A DNA stretch of 64,000 nucleotides, from positions 9,382,485 through 9,446,484 of the forward strand of contig JAKSZU010000011.1 in assembly GCA_026018925.1 (NCBI GenBank), written 5' to 3'. Every line of letters begins with the position of its first letter. Positions within the stretch are counted from its first letter, which is position 1. This document shows positions 33,385-43,699 of the stretch, piece after piece. A program made the position numbers and the translations under genes. The DNA comes from Tupaia tana. Taxonomy: Eukaryota; Chordata; Mammalia; Scandentia; Tupaiidae. The notes under the pieces were generated by a model. That model worked only from the letters and a program-made list of their open reading frames with translations. It searched no databases and had not been told where the DNA came from.

Positions 33385-34520
33385 AATTTTCTAGCTATTA
33401 TGTTTTCTTTTCCCTGCACTACATGACTTTCACATTGACAATTACTTTTCTTTTCTTAAAAATCAGGTAGGTACCAGTGTGTTAGACTGTACCCAAGACA
33501 GATTCTTAAACAGAGTATTATTTGATATTTATTAGCTGCATTGCTTTTCGCAATTTTAACATCCTACTTTGAGAAAGACAGTTAAATAGATTTTTAACTA
33601 AACGTGAAGATTTTCAGTTGCACAGAAAGCTGCCTCCTTCAGGGCAATACTTTGCCTCTGCTCCGATTTTGCAGAGTGAGTTTGCGTCTTCTCAGTCTGC
33701 CCACACAATTCACAGTGTGTTTCAACAGCGATTTTACTTCTTTCTTTATTCTTTTGCCAAAAGATTTCCCATATAATGATCTCCTATGTGACTCCCCTCC
33801 ATCTAATTTTAAATTATTTAGAGGCAAGGGCCATTGTTTACGCATATATCAATCCCCAGTATTTGGCATAGTGAGTACTGCTTAGAAGTGGCCAGTTTTC
33901 TTTACACATGAATATGTCTTTTAAAAACCTTAGAATGTAACTCATCCTGCCATTCTAGTTACTCTGATCCTTATTTTTTGAAAGTTATTCTTTCAAGTAA
34001 AACAAGTCTTACGAAGTATTAAAAATTATTTTAGATTGCAAATATATGCCCATGATATAGAATTCTGGGCCTATTGGAATCTATTTTTTTTTCCCCACAC
34101 TGTTTACATTGGCACATTATAAATATGTGAGGCCATCAATGAATTCAGAACATTCAGGTGAAAATGAAATAGAAGTATGAGTTTATTTTGCTGCAAAAAA
34201 TTGAAAACCAGTTTTTCATAATGTGCATTTTCTGTGAACTTTTTGGAGATCTCCTTATGTTGTCCCTAAGGATTCTCATATTATATTCATGTGAAATATG
34301 TGAATGCAACCTTCACACCACTGTCACATAAGAAATTAACTTTGTATTTTTATCTGAGTATTTGTCTTTTTTTCATTTTGCACAGGAGGCTCAGTTCTTG
34401 AGCGATCTTACATACCTTACAGATGGTTGGTGCACAGGCCTTTTGAAATCAGTGTGAACCTCCACAGAGACTCCTATTGTAGTACTAAGAACACCTCATC
34501 TTTTCTAAATGGGTCATTTA
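33385..34520. other. Mostly unassigned DNA; L2-like patch near 33815-33885
   Basis: Bases 33815-33885 (AGAGGCAAGGGCCATTGTTT, CCCCAGTATTTGGCATAGTG) resemble the sense 3' end of L2. The rest shows no recognised repeat. Short frames (33604-33885 plus) overlap the L2-like part and are not credible genes. Confidence 0.45.
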
Positions 34521-34537
34521 CCAGCAATTCACTTCTT

Positions 34538-34772
34538 TCTCTTTTTTTATCTTTCTTTTTCTAGATGGCTTGCATGCTTGCCAGAGAGAGAGGGAGAGAA
34601 GAGAGCTCCTCCCACCATGGGAGATGGTCTTGTTGCAATCTCTTCTCCTCCATTTCTCCCTCCTTTCAGTGTTTCGAACACACACATGCACTTGGCTTGT
34701 TCTCAAGTTGCCAGGTTCAAGATTTAAGCCATGCTATTGACCATATGGGATCTGACTGCCACGGAACTGGTC
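34538..34772 (-). mobile_element. SINE-B copy, first of two at one target
   Basis: Antisense: TGGCTTGCATGCTTGCCAGA, GAGATGGTCTTGTTGCAATC, head ending ACGGAACTGGTC. The target sequence GCAATTCACTTCTT flanks it at 34524-34537 and 34774-34787. Confidence 0.85.
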
Positions 34773-34788
34773 TGCAATTCACTTCTTT

Positions 34789-35060
34789 TTTTTTTTTTTT
34801 TTTTTGAGAGGTTTTTGCTATAGGGCGCGTGCGCTCGCCAGACAGATAGCGAGAGACAGAAAGATAGAAAGCGAGAAATCACCCCCCCCCCCAGGGGGGA
34901 TGGCCACGCAGCAGTCCCTTCTCCTCCATTCTCCTCTCAGGATCTTGGGCATGCAGGCATAGGTACCCGGCGTGAGTTTAAGCCACCGGGTCCGGGACTC
35001 GAATCACGGTCGACTACGTGGGAGTTCAGCGACATAGCCATTACGCTAACTCCTGGTCCC
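34789..35060 (-). mobile_element. Young SINE-A copy, second at the same target
   Basis: T-run, GAGAGGTTTTTGCTATAGGG, CACCGGGTCCGGGACTCGAA, end TCCTGGTCCC. TSD TGCAATTCACTTCTT at 34773-34787 and 35061-35075, shared with the previous SINE. CpG-rich and little diverged; it holds a C11 run. Confidence 0.93.
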
Positions 35061-35079
35061 TGCAATTCACTTCTTTATC

Positions 35080-36120
35080 TTGACAATACTGCCTGTGCTG
35101 AGGAGCTTCTATTTTTCTACCTGGAAGTTTATCATAGCAAGAAATGCCTTTCAGGTTCTTTTAGTTGTGCCATTTATTCATTTGCATCTCATTCTGCACC
35201 TGCAACTGAGGGATTGTTGAGTCTTGGCAGGTAATGTTCTTCCATCACATTTTGTCATGTGAGAAATACAGGTCCCTTCCCAGTCTATGCAGAGGGTTTA
35301 CACACAGCTCTCTCTCAGCTGGGGTCCCTTGCTCACCACAATTCTCTCTAGTAATGCAGTCATTACCCTCCTGTGGGTAATATCCACAGCACATGTGATG
35401 ATATCTTGCCTTCACAGCTTCTGGTACTGAAGACTATGGACAATGCCCTTTGCTTATTATTAGCTTCAAAAATATGGAATTTTTTTAGCAAGGTCTCTTG
35501 GCAGTAAAGGACAAAACTCTCACAGATGACCAAGCATGTTTGATTCTGCTCTAGCACGGGCTTAACGCTGAAGTTCCTTTGGAACCAGACACCTTGGCAA
35601 TCGAGAATGAGGATTGGATTATACACAATTAAAAGAAACCTTGGGCACTTATACGTGGAAAAACCATTTCAGCTTCCCAAATGGGACAAAGAGCCATTGA
35701 ATTAGGCAAACTCAGTTTCCAATGGCACCTCTGGTAAGACAAAAAAGACTGTAGAGCTCAGTCATCAGAAAGTCCTTGTGTTCTCTCTGCATGTGATTTG
35801 GAAACAGAAGTAACTTCTTTGGACTAGCTTCTTGGACAATTCAGGCATAATACTGGCAGCCTCAAGGCAGACTCTCATAAATGCATGTGAGTTCTTGAGT
35901 TTTAAATGAAATTGTGCATGTGGGACAAGTGGATGAGGTTATAATAAAGGTAACAAGTCATATATAAAATCTGTATTAATACAGTTTTTAAACAGTGTTA
36001 TCTAAGTTACGATCATGTCAAATAGTCATTGATATAAAAACCATCAATGGGTAGTTTTCATGGGAGCAGCTCAGTCACACTCTAAAGTCATGGTACCGTG
36101 AGCAACAATCAAAGTCAGGC
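35080..36120. other. Unassigned DNA, no clear repeat
   Basis: About 1 kb in which I recognise no repeat family. A minus-strand frame at 35363-35626 (87 codons from ATG) has reasonably mixed composition (QGVWFQRNFSVKPVLEQNQT), but no domain, splice context or upstream signal I recognise. It could be chance, an exon or a decayed retrocopy. Confidence 0.35.
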
Positions 36121-36124
36121 CATT

Positions 36125-36345
36125 GTGGAACAAGCAGTAGAACACCACTGGTGAGGTTGGGTCTGCAGAGAAGGCCTAGGTTCAGATGGAAGAGGCTGGT
36201 TCAGTGATGTTCACCTGTAATTCTAGCTAACTAGGAGGTTGAGGCAGAGAATTGCAATAGTATGATCATGTCCAAATATCTATTTTTTTCTCTCTCCCTT
36301 CTTTTATGACTTTCTCTCTCTCAAAAAAAAAAATCCAACTCAACT
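36125..36345 (+). mobile_element. Chimeric SINE: tRNA-like head plus 7SL-derived segment
   Basis: 36125-36192 resembles a SINE-D head (AAGCAGTAGAACACC, AAGGCCTAGGTTCAGATG). 36197-36275 resembles 7SL RNA: ACCTGTAATTCTAGCTAACT followed by AGGAGGTTGAGGCAGAGAAT. A CT-rich stretch and an A11 tail end it. It is either a tRNA/7SL composite or a 7SL element inserted in a SINE-D. Confidence 0.55.
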
Positions 36346-36439
36346 CAGAAGGTAATTCTAGATGTATTCCAACTACTCATACTTATCCATAAGAATTGAC
36401 TCTACTAGAAAAGAAATTGCTTACACAGATTAAATTATG

Positions 36440-36712
36440 TTGGGTCAAGCCCATAACCTAGAGACTAAGGGAGTAGGATCCCATATAGGCCAACTATGAT
36501 TTGAATTCTGGCCCTGGTGTGTTGAAAAACACTCTGGGTATGTCTATGTGCATGCCCCAAATCCTGACGGAATAAAGAAATGGAGGAGAAGGAGTTTCAG
36601 CATGACTACTCTCCACTGAGGAGGGTCCTTCATAGCTCTCTCTACCTGTCTGTCTCTTTGTCTCTCATTGGTGAGTGCATATGTCCCCTGTAAATTTATT
36701 AAAAATAAAATT
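36440..36712 (+). mobile_element. SINE-B copy
   Basis: Decayed head, GTTGAAAAACACTCTGGG body, GGAGGAGAAGGAGTTTCAGC, CT stretch and ATTAAAAATAAAATT tail. Flanks share TAAATTATGTT / AAAATTATGTT as an approximate TSD. Confidence 0.75.
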
Positions 36713-36714
36713 AT

Positions 36715-37080
36715 GTTAAGGTAGTATTTCTCAAATAGAGACTGGTGGAACAGAGTAATGGAGTGCACACTAGATAGAACTGCTTATGGGATTTCTTCAA
36801 CGTGATACACATATTGCAGAATGTTCTGACATAACTTGCAGGTAGCTGACTTCTTCAGTTTCAAGTAACTGAAACCCACTTCAGGGAATAAAGTACATAG
36901 AAGTACCTAATAAGAGATATAGATAAGGATGTTAGCATTTTAGATGTAGATAATCTCATGTACCTTGGATGGATTTCGTTATTGCTTATAGAATCAAAGG
37001 AAGGGCTAAGGAAACCAGGACCTGAGATATTACAACCTCAGAATCTAAACAGCCAGAGAAGAGACACTGGTCAAAAATAC
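36715..37080. other. Unassigned non-coding DNA
   Basis: No recognised repeat or gene. Confidence 0.35.
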
Positions 37081-37081
37081 A

Positions 37082-37222
37082 GATTCTGGAGTTGGAACGC
37101 CTGGTTCAGTTTCTGATCCTGTTACTTATGAACTACATGACCTTGGGCAGTTATTTTATCTTTCTGTGCCCTGTTTGTTTGTTTGTTTGTTTGTTTTTCA
37201 CTTTTAAAATGGGGAAATTAAT
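37082..37222 (+). mobile_element. MIR fossil
   Basis: TTCTGATCCTGTTACTTATG, CATGACCTTGGGCAGTTATT and TTTTAAAATGGGGAAATTAA are MIR core landmarks. A (GTTT)n tract (37168-37197) sits inside and a MITE follows directly. Confidence 0.8.
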
Positions 37223-37224
37223 AG

Positions 37225-37308
37225 TATTAGATTGTCAGAAAAGTCATGATATATTTTTCTATGTTTTTCTATGCAAAAAGGTATCATGACTTTTCTGAAA
37301 ACCCAATA
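37225..37308. mobile_element. 80-bp mariner-type palindromic MITE, copy 1
   Basis: Element 37227-37306 (80 bp) between TA dinucleotides. Left end TTAGATTGTCAGAAAAGTCA; reverse complement of the right end TTGGGTTTTCAGAAAAGTCA. Inverted repeats cover about 25 bp each side. Strand is undefined because the element is near-palindromic. Confidence 0.85.
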
Positions 37309-37838
37309 GTTAGCCCAAGGGTTATTAAGAGAACTCAGTTCAGATCTGACATGGAATTATAATATTATGAGGAGTATCGGTGCTTCTTGTCTCTGCTACA
37401 CTTTGCACGTTGACCTCATTTCCTCCTGCAGAGTCTCTCTCTGCATGGCAGCTTCCAAAGTAGCTCCAGTTTAGACTCCCCCCCCCCAAAAAAAAAAAAA
37501 AGAGCTTCTTTCACTGGTACTTCATAGGTAGGTGCAGGAGAAGGATTCACATGGGCTTGGTTTGAACATGTGTTCACCTCTTGAACCAAGTTCAGTTGTT
37601 AGAAAGATGGAATACTGGCTTTGGTTGCATGGCAAAGGCGAGGATAGACTGTAATGGAGACAAAAGACCCAACATATGCAAAAGCTTGCTGGATACTGAA
37701 GCAATAGCTGCCCCGAGTGCTCAACAGTCTCTTGAGGGACGTGTACCCTCCCAGACTCCCACCAGGTCAAAGTCACTGAATAGAGATGCCATGCTACTAA
37801 GAACTGTGTACAAGAGGTCTTCAAAAATGTTATGGAAG

Positions 37839-38110
37839 GGACCAGCAGTTAGTGTAATGGCTATGTTGCTGGACTCCCACGTAGTCAACCATGGTTCGCG
37901 TCCTGGACTAGGTGGTTTAAAATTCACGCCAGGCGCGTTTGCATGCGTGCCCAAGATCCTGAGAGGAGAATGGAGGAGAAGGGATTGCAGCGTGGCCATC
38001 CTCCCGGGGGGTGATTTCTCGCTTTCTGTCTCTCTGTCTCTCTCTGTCTGTCTGGCGAGTGCATACACCCTATAGCAAAAAGAAACCTCTCCAAAAAAAA
38101 AAAAAAAAAA
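37839..38110 (+). mobile_element. SINE-A copy with TSD
   Basis: From GGACCAGCAGTTAGTGTAAT to CCCTATAGCAAAAAGAAACC and poly-A. TSD AAAAATGTTATGGAA at 37823-37837, repeated with one change at 38122-38136. Confidence 0.9.
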
Positions 38111-38327
38111 TATAGAAAGAAAAAAATGTTAAGGAAAATGCATAGTATGAAAAAAAAAGACACATGGCTTTTTAAATTTTTTTCATCAAAATAAGCTTGT
38201 ACTTTAATTCCATTTTTCCATGAGCTTTTTGAAGTCTCCTGTATATACCTAATGTCACTGAGTATTTATCTAATATCATGTGTTTCATTCTTAATTGAGT
38301 CCTACAGTATCGCTAGTAAGGAGATAT

Positions 38328-38411
38328 TATTAGGTTGTCAGGAAAGTCATGATGCATTTTTGCATAGAAAAACATGGAAAAACACCTCATGACTTTCCCG
38401 ACAATACAATA
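38328..38411. mobile_element. 80-bp mariner-type MITE, copy 2
   Basis: Element 38330-38409 (80 bp) between TA dinucleotides. Left end TTAGGTTGTCAGGAAAGTCA; right end reverse complement TTGTATTGTCGGGAAAGTCA. Middle TGCATTTTTGCATAG matches copy 3. Confidence 0.85.
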
Positions 38412-38509
38412 TTCTATTATTATTCACATCTAATTCATGTAGAGACAAAAGCATGGGACGTTTAACATTGTCATGAGTTCTTTTTTTAATTGCCCCCTTC
38501 CCCTATACA

Positions 38510-38635
38510 ATGTAATATCTACAAGAGCAGAGACTTTGTTTTCCGAGCCTGTGTATCCCCCATGGCTAGGACAGATGCTCACTTGGAATCCAAGCTAGTG
38601 GTGCTTTGTGGAGTGAATAGTGACTGAACTAAGTT
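38510..38635 (+). mobile_element. L2 3'-end fossil
   Basis: ACAAGAGCAGAGACTTTGTT, CCTGTGTATCCCCCATGGCT and a closing GTGGAGTGAATAGTGACTGA follow the order of the L2 3' UTR. Diverged. Confidence 0.55.
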
Positions 38636-38639
38636 GCTC

Positions 38640-39600
38640 AGGCTCCTCAGAAAGAGATGGTAGGTCAGGAAACCTCACAGTTCTCTGTCTCTAGGTCATG
38701 ACTTAAACCACTATTCAAGCAGAAGTCAATATTTTCCAGGGAAACTGAGATTTAAAAATGATCTCATTTGCTTTCTGTAGAAAGCCACTGTGAGAACCCA
38801 AAAACATCACCTAAAAGGGTACTTCAGTGTGTCCTTTAACAACCGTTATCATATCAGCTCCTGACACACTTGTCTCAACAACGATAATTGTCATGGAAGA
38901 ATGAGGCATCAGATGGGAATGCTGAGAAAAAGAAACGGGAGTTGTGGAGGCTGGGGAGGGTTCTCGTAAAAGACTGGCAAACTCTTCCATGTAAGTATTC
39001 TGAGAGAAGGTGGGGAGCTTCAGGAGGAAAAGGGGCACTGAAGAGCACATGAGTGAAAGGGGGGGGAGGGCGGCGACAACAGCAGGTAGGTGACTGTGCC
39101 CTCAGGCCGGACTCCTCCCAGGTTCCTGCTCTCAGAATGAGGCCAGTGCTGCCCCAAGACCCTCCCTCCAGCAGTTATTCTCCATACGACCCAGGCCAGC
39201 ACTTCTCTCGAGGCCTGGAGAGTGATGAAAGAACTTGATGATCTTATTTGGCAGCATGTCTTGAGGACGGTTTAGCTGGAAGGAGGCATCTGTTTTATGC
39301 CAAGTAACACATTCTCTTGGCTTAGAGGGAGCCATCGGTACAATGGTGCAGCAAGGGCAGGGGCGGGCTGGGAAGTACAGTCCTCCCAGTAAACTTTCTG
39401 ATTAAGGCACGGGAAGGGAAGGGAGAGGCAGCAGTCAGCTTGTAAGTTATAAAATAAGCAGGCTAACTGCCGATGAGAAACCCATCTCAACCACTCTCTA
39501 TTCCACTTACTTCTGTGAACAAAGGATTCACAACCAACATTGTGATTAAGTTGTGCTGGGATCTCATATATATATATATAGGAATAAGTGTAGGTATCAA
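38640..39600. other. Unassigned, locally GC-rich segment
   Basis: 39050-39440 is GC-richer than most of the window, with a G10 run at 39060 and several CpGs. The long minus-strand frame 39272-40024 reads through a MITE and a SINE-D and has no domain, so I do not call a gene. It might be regulatory or unique sequence. Confidence 0.4.
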
Positions 39601-39623
39601 CATAGATAGATCTAGAATAGATA

Positions 39624-39699
39624 TATTGGGTTCTCAGAAAAGTCGTGACACATTTTTGCATAGGAAAAAATACGTCATGACTTTTCTGAAGACCCAATA
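39624..39699. mobile_element. Mariner-type MITE, copy 3 (72 bp)
   Basis: Element 39626-39697 between TA dinucleotides. Left end TTGGGTTCTCAGAAAAGTCG; right end reverse complement TTGGGTCTTCAGAAAAGTCA. Eight bases shorter in the middle than copies 1 and 2. Confidence 0.85.
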
Positions 39700-39756
39700 G
39701 ATAGATATGGAATAGATACAGACACACATTTATTCTTATTATACAAATATTACATA

Positions 39757-39998
39757 TATGGCCAACCAGGGTGACACAGGGGTGATGCACACTCTGTGAT
39801 GCTGAAGCCACATGCAAAGATCTTGTATTCACACCTCTAGGTCTCCTTGTACATGCCACGTGCATGCATGTGGACCCATGATCCTGGATGGCTGAGCCTG
39901 GGAGTGAATCATGCCATGAAGACTCTGTTGGAGCGCCTCCCTCTCTCTTTCTCTTTCTCTCTCTCTGTCTTATGGAAGAAATAAATGAATGGACTAAA
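39757..39998 (+). mobile_element. SINE-D copy
   Basis: GGCCAACCAGGGTGACACAG, CTAGGTCTCCTTGTACATGC, GAATCATGCCATGAAGACTC, CT stretch, GAAGAAATAAATGAATGG tail. Confidence 0.75.
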
Positions 39999-40113
39999 TT
40001 TTTTAAAAAACAAAACATATACATTGTCTTAGTATGAGTTGAAACACTTGTGCTTCATTTCATTTCTGTATATTTCACAGGTGTTATCCCTACAGATAGA
40101 GTGTTTTTCTTTT

Positions 40114-40434
40114 CTCTCTCTTTCTTTTTATTCTTTTCTTTCTTTCTTATTTTTTTTTTTTTTTAGAGGTTTTGCCTTAAGGTACATGTGCTCACTGGGA
40201 GGAAGAGAGAGAGAGAGAGAGAGAGACAGACAGTGAGAAGGAAAGTGAAAAATCACCCCCACCCTGAAGGCCACGGCACAATCCATTCCCCTCTATTCTC
40301 TTCCCAGGACCTTGCGAAGGTCCCCACATGCACATGTGCCTGGTGTGATTTTGGAGCCACCAGGTGTGGGACTCAAACCATGGTCAGCCATGTGGGAATT
40401 CAGAGACGTAACTGCCACGCCATCTGCTGGTCCC
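40114..40434 (-). mobile_element. SINE-A copy, diverged, with T/C-rich tail
   Basis: TTTC/T-run tail, TAGAGGTTTTGCCTTAAGG, GGCCACGGCACAATCCATTC, end CATCTGCTGGTCCC. The TSD-like AGTGTTTTTCTTT lies on both sides. Confidence 0.8.
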
Positions 40435-40544
40435 TAGTGTTTTTCTTTACAGGAAAAAAAAAGAAAAAGGAAGAGAAAAAGTGGAGAAAACAATAAGGGC
40501 TAACAGAAGAAGGAAGACGGCCAGGCAGAGGTGCCATAGCATGG

Positions 40545-40838
40545 GGTTTTGTTTTGTTTTGTTTTGTTTTGTTTTTGTTTTTGTCTTTTGCCATAGGGTG
40601 TGTGTGCTTGCCAGAGAAACAGAGATGCAGAGCAAGAGAGAAAGTGAGAGAGCAAGAAATCACCCCCTGTGGGGATGACCACGCTACAATCCCTTCTCCT
40701 CCATTCTCCTCTTGGTATTTTGGGCATGCATGTACATGTACCCAGTGTGATTTTTCAAGCTGATAGGTCCAGAGATTGAACCACAGTTGGCCATGTGGGA
40801 GTTGAATGCTTTAACTACCACTTCATCTGTTGCCCCTA
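40545..40838 (-). mobile_element. SINE-A/B copy with (GTTTT)n tail
   Basis: TTTTG repeats (40549-40585), TTTGCCATAGGGTGTGTG, GATGACCACGCTACAATCCC, TTTTTCAAGCTGATAGGTCC, head ending CATCTGTTGCCCC. Confidence 0.8.
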
Positions 40839-40955
40839 GTTTGGGATATTTCAAAACTCGCCTTTGATCTCCACAGAATGATTTTAAGGTAACAATTATA
40901 CCACAATTTCTTTAGAGGAAATCATCTTGAGGGTTATTACATAACCTGAAAATTC

Positions 40956-41175
40956 GGGCTGGAAGGTGACGCAACAGAAAAATGTAGCACCCTATGAAGC
41001 TGACCCACATGGGGAGGGTCCGGGTTCACATCCGGAAAGTCCCTCAGGATGCTGAGCACGCATGTGCCCTTGGTCTGGGGTTGATGCTGGGGGTGGATCA
41101 TGGCATCAAGAGCCTGTTGTCTCTCTGTTTCTCTTTTTCTCTGTCTCTCATTTGTGGGCTTAAAAACATAACTGT
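40956..41175 (+). mobile_element. SINE-D copy
   Basis: GGGCTGGAAGGTGACGCAAC, GGTCCGGGTTCACATCCGGA (good B box), GGGGGTGGATCATGGCATCA, CT stretch. Confidence 0.75.
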
Positions 41176-41344
41176 TCTGACAGCTTAAATATATTTAACT
41201 ATCTAAAAGAAAAAGATGTTAAGCATCTTTGAATAGTTCAAGGACCATGGTTCAATGTAAAATGAGGTTATAAAGCCAATGGAAGTGTGACTCTGCTACC
41301 TGCTCAACTATAAAGTTCAGTTTCCTTAGAGTTCAATTTCCATG

Positions 41345-41600
41345 GGGACCAGTAATTGGCATAATGGCTAAGTCACTGGACTCCCATGTAGCTGACCACA
41401 GTTTGAGTCCCAGACCTGGTAGCTTAAACTCACGTAGGCGCATGTGAGTGTGTGCCCAAGATCCTGAGAGGAAAATGGAGGAGAAGGGATTGCGGGGTGG
41501 CCATCCTCCCTAGGGGGTGATTTCTCGCATTCTGTCTCTCTGTTTCTCTCTGTCTTTCTGGCGAGTGCACATGCCCTATAGCAAAAAACTCTCAAAAAAA
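41345..41600 (+). mobile_element. SINE-A copy
   Basis: GGGGACCAGTAATTGGCATA to GCCCTATAGCAAAAAACTCT plus short poly-A. The flanks share a CAATTTCC/AATCAG-type A/T-rich target without a clear TSD. Confidence 0.88.
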
Positions 41601-41872
41601 ATCAGAGCAGGAGAGGACCATGAAGCTTGGAGTATGCACATCACTCTGTATGCTGAAAGAGAAACAGAATCTACAGTATGATGTCAATCAGAGCACAGGT
41701 GCCCTTCAAACCCCTCTTAGGCTTCCAGTGCAAGGACTCCAGGATACAGGGACGAGGAAGACTATCCCAGTTACTGATGCCCTTCCTGCATCATCAGTGT
41801 CTTTCTCCTGGATTGTGGCATATTTACCATCATACGTAACACCCTATTGTCTCATCTTTCCTTCTCCTCAGG
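41600..41872. other. Unassigned non-coding DNA
   Basis: No recognised repeat. An 85-codon plus-strand frame (41620-41877) has no known domain. Confidence 0.35.
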
Positions 41873-41874
41873 TT

Positions 41875-42440
41875 TAATGAGATAAAATTGACAAATACAA
41901 TTTGTATATATTAAGGGTGCAAGGTGTAATTTTGATATATGTACACATTGTGAAGTGATTACCACCATTGAGCTAATTCAGATATCTGTCACCTTACATA
42001 GTCATTGTTTTGTGTGTGAAACAACACAGCAGATCGAATCTCTTAGCAAACTTCCAGTCTACGATACAGCACTGTTTTTTTGTTTGTTTGTTTGTTTTTT
42101 GAGAGGTTTTCACCGCAGGGTGAGTGCGCTCACCAGACAGACAGAAAGACACATAGAGACAGAAAGCGAGAAATCACCCCCCAGGGGGGTTGGTCACGCT
42201 GCAATCCCTTCTCCTCCATTCTCCTCTTGGGATCTTGGGCATGCATGCACACGTGCCCGGCGTGAATTTTAAGCCACTGGGTCTGGGACGCGAACCAGAG
42301 TCGACTATGTGGGAGTCCAGTGACATAGCCATTACGCTAACTGCTGGTTCCCACTGTTAACTATGGTCCTTGTGCTGTACAATAGATCTCTAGACTGTTC
42401 ATCCTACCTAAATGAATTCCATATCATTTGGCCAAAATCT
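41875..42440 (-). mobile_element. Old antisense L1 3' UTR, interrupted by a SINE-A
   Basis: GATATATGTACACATTGTGA, GAAGTGATTACCACCATTGA and ACTATGGTCCTTGTGCTGTA follow the antisense 3' UTR of old L1s. The SINE at 42075-42351 lies between CAGCACTGTT and ACTGTTAACT. Confidence 0.7.
42075..42351 (-). mobile_element. SINE-A copy
   Basis: T/GTTT tail, GAGAGGTTTTCACCGCAGGG, CACCCCCCAGGGGGGTTGGT, end CTGCTGGTTCCC. Short TSD ACTGTT. CpG-rich, hence young. Confidence 0.9.
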
Positions 42441-42534
42441 TTTGAAGTTTATTTTTTTAAATAAATTTACATACAAAAAAATCCGTCTCCACTTTCTCAC
42501 CTGCAGCTCTCTCCAAAATGCAAATGCCCCGCAA

Positions 42535-42770
42535 AGCAGAAAACCATATGGTCAACCATGGATTCAGACTCCCAGGTCTCCTGGAAATTGAGCACACTGG
42601 GTGTTCACACAGGTGCTCAGTTTCCTGAGGAGCAGAGGACGGGGAAATGTGATTGTGGCATGAGGAGGCTGTGGTAAGGTGCTTCTCTCTCCTTCTCTCC
42701 CTCTTTCTCACTTTATCACACACACATACATGCATGTGCTATCATTTTTAAAAAGAAGAAATAAAACGAT
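42535..42770 (+). mobile_element. Diverged SINE-D-like copy
   Basis: GGTCAACCATGGATTCAGAC, GATTGTGGCATGAGGAGGCT, CT stretch and a AAAAGAAGAAATAAAACG tail. Confidence 0.55.
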
Positions 42771-42954
42771 GGACTTGCAGTCATCCTTCCAACAATGAAT
42801 ATTTGCTTTCCTAAATGTTACATTTATGTGCCACTGGTAAGCCTTTAAACAATAACTTTTGCTCCAAGACCAAATCATAATGTAGTCTTTTCCAAGATGT
42901 TTAAGAGGCAATTAAATTCACCACATGTAACATCAGAAAATACAGAGGTAGCTC

Positions 42955-43210
42955 GGGACCAGCAGTTAGCGCAATGACTATGTCGCTGGACTCCCATGTA
43001 GTCGACCATGGTTCGTGTCCTGGACCTGGTGGCTTAAAACTCACGCCGGGCGCATGTGAGTGCGTGCCCAAGATCCTGAGAGGAGATTGGAGGAGAAGGG
43101 ATTGTGGCGTGGCCATCCCCCCTGGGGGGTGATTTCTTGCTTTCTGTCTCTCTGACTCTGTCTGTCTGGCGAGTGCACACGCCCTATAGCAAAAACCTCT
43201 CCCAAAAAAA
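42955..43210 (+). mobile_element. Young SINE-A copy with 19-bp TSD
   Basis: GGGACCAGCAGTTAGCGCAA to GCCCTATAGCAAAAACCTCT. Exact TSD GAAAATACAGAGGTAGCTC at 42936-42954 and 43211-43229. It forms an inverted pair with the copy at 43418. Confidence 0.95.
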
Positions 43211-43417
43211 GAAAATACAGAGGTAGCTCAATTGAGCTGATGACAGTCAATAGTTTTGATTGTTTTCATACATGTATGCAGTGAGAATTTCAGTGTGACT
43301 GTTGCCTCTGTGCCAGCAGTTGTATCGTGTCTGCTGTAAAATACACCCTACATTTAGAGATGATAAAATGTGAAAATATCTTAGAATGAATAAAATATTA
43401 TATTCACTGAACACTTT

Positions 43418-43669
43418 TTTTTTGGGGGGGGGAGAGGTTTTTGCTATAGGGCGCGTGTGCTTGCCAGAGAGACAGGGAGACAGACAGCGAGAAATCACCC
43501 CCTAGGGTATATGACCACACTGCAATCCCTTCTCCTCCATTCTTCTCTGAGATCTTGGGTATGCACGCAAACGTGCCCAGTGTGAGTTTAAGCCACCGAG
43601 TCCAGGACTCGAACCATGGTCAACTAAATGGGAGTGCAGCGACGTAGCCATTATGCCAACTGCTGGTCC
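43418..43669 (-). mobile_element. Young SINE-A copy
   Basis: T9 G10 tail, AGAGGTTTTTGCTATAGGGC, end CTGCTGGTCCC. Flanks ACTGAACACTTT / ACTGAACATTTA serve as TSD. Confidence 0.9.
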
Positions 43670-43699
43670 CAACTGAACATTTATAATTTTTTGCCTTTT

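Noticed and set aside
37581-38075. 164-codon plus-strand frame
   Set aside because: Its second half is translated SINE-A (the SVSLSLSVCLAS-type tail recurs in every SINE-A copy). The first half has no domain.
39272-40024. Longest open frame in the window (250 codons, minus strand)
   Set aside because: It reads through a MITE (39626-39697), a SINE-D (39757-39998) and a GC-rich stretch, with no recognisable domain. Fusing unrelated repeats in one frame is best explained by chance.
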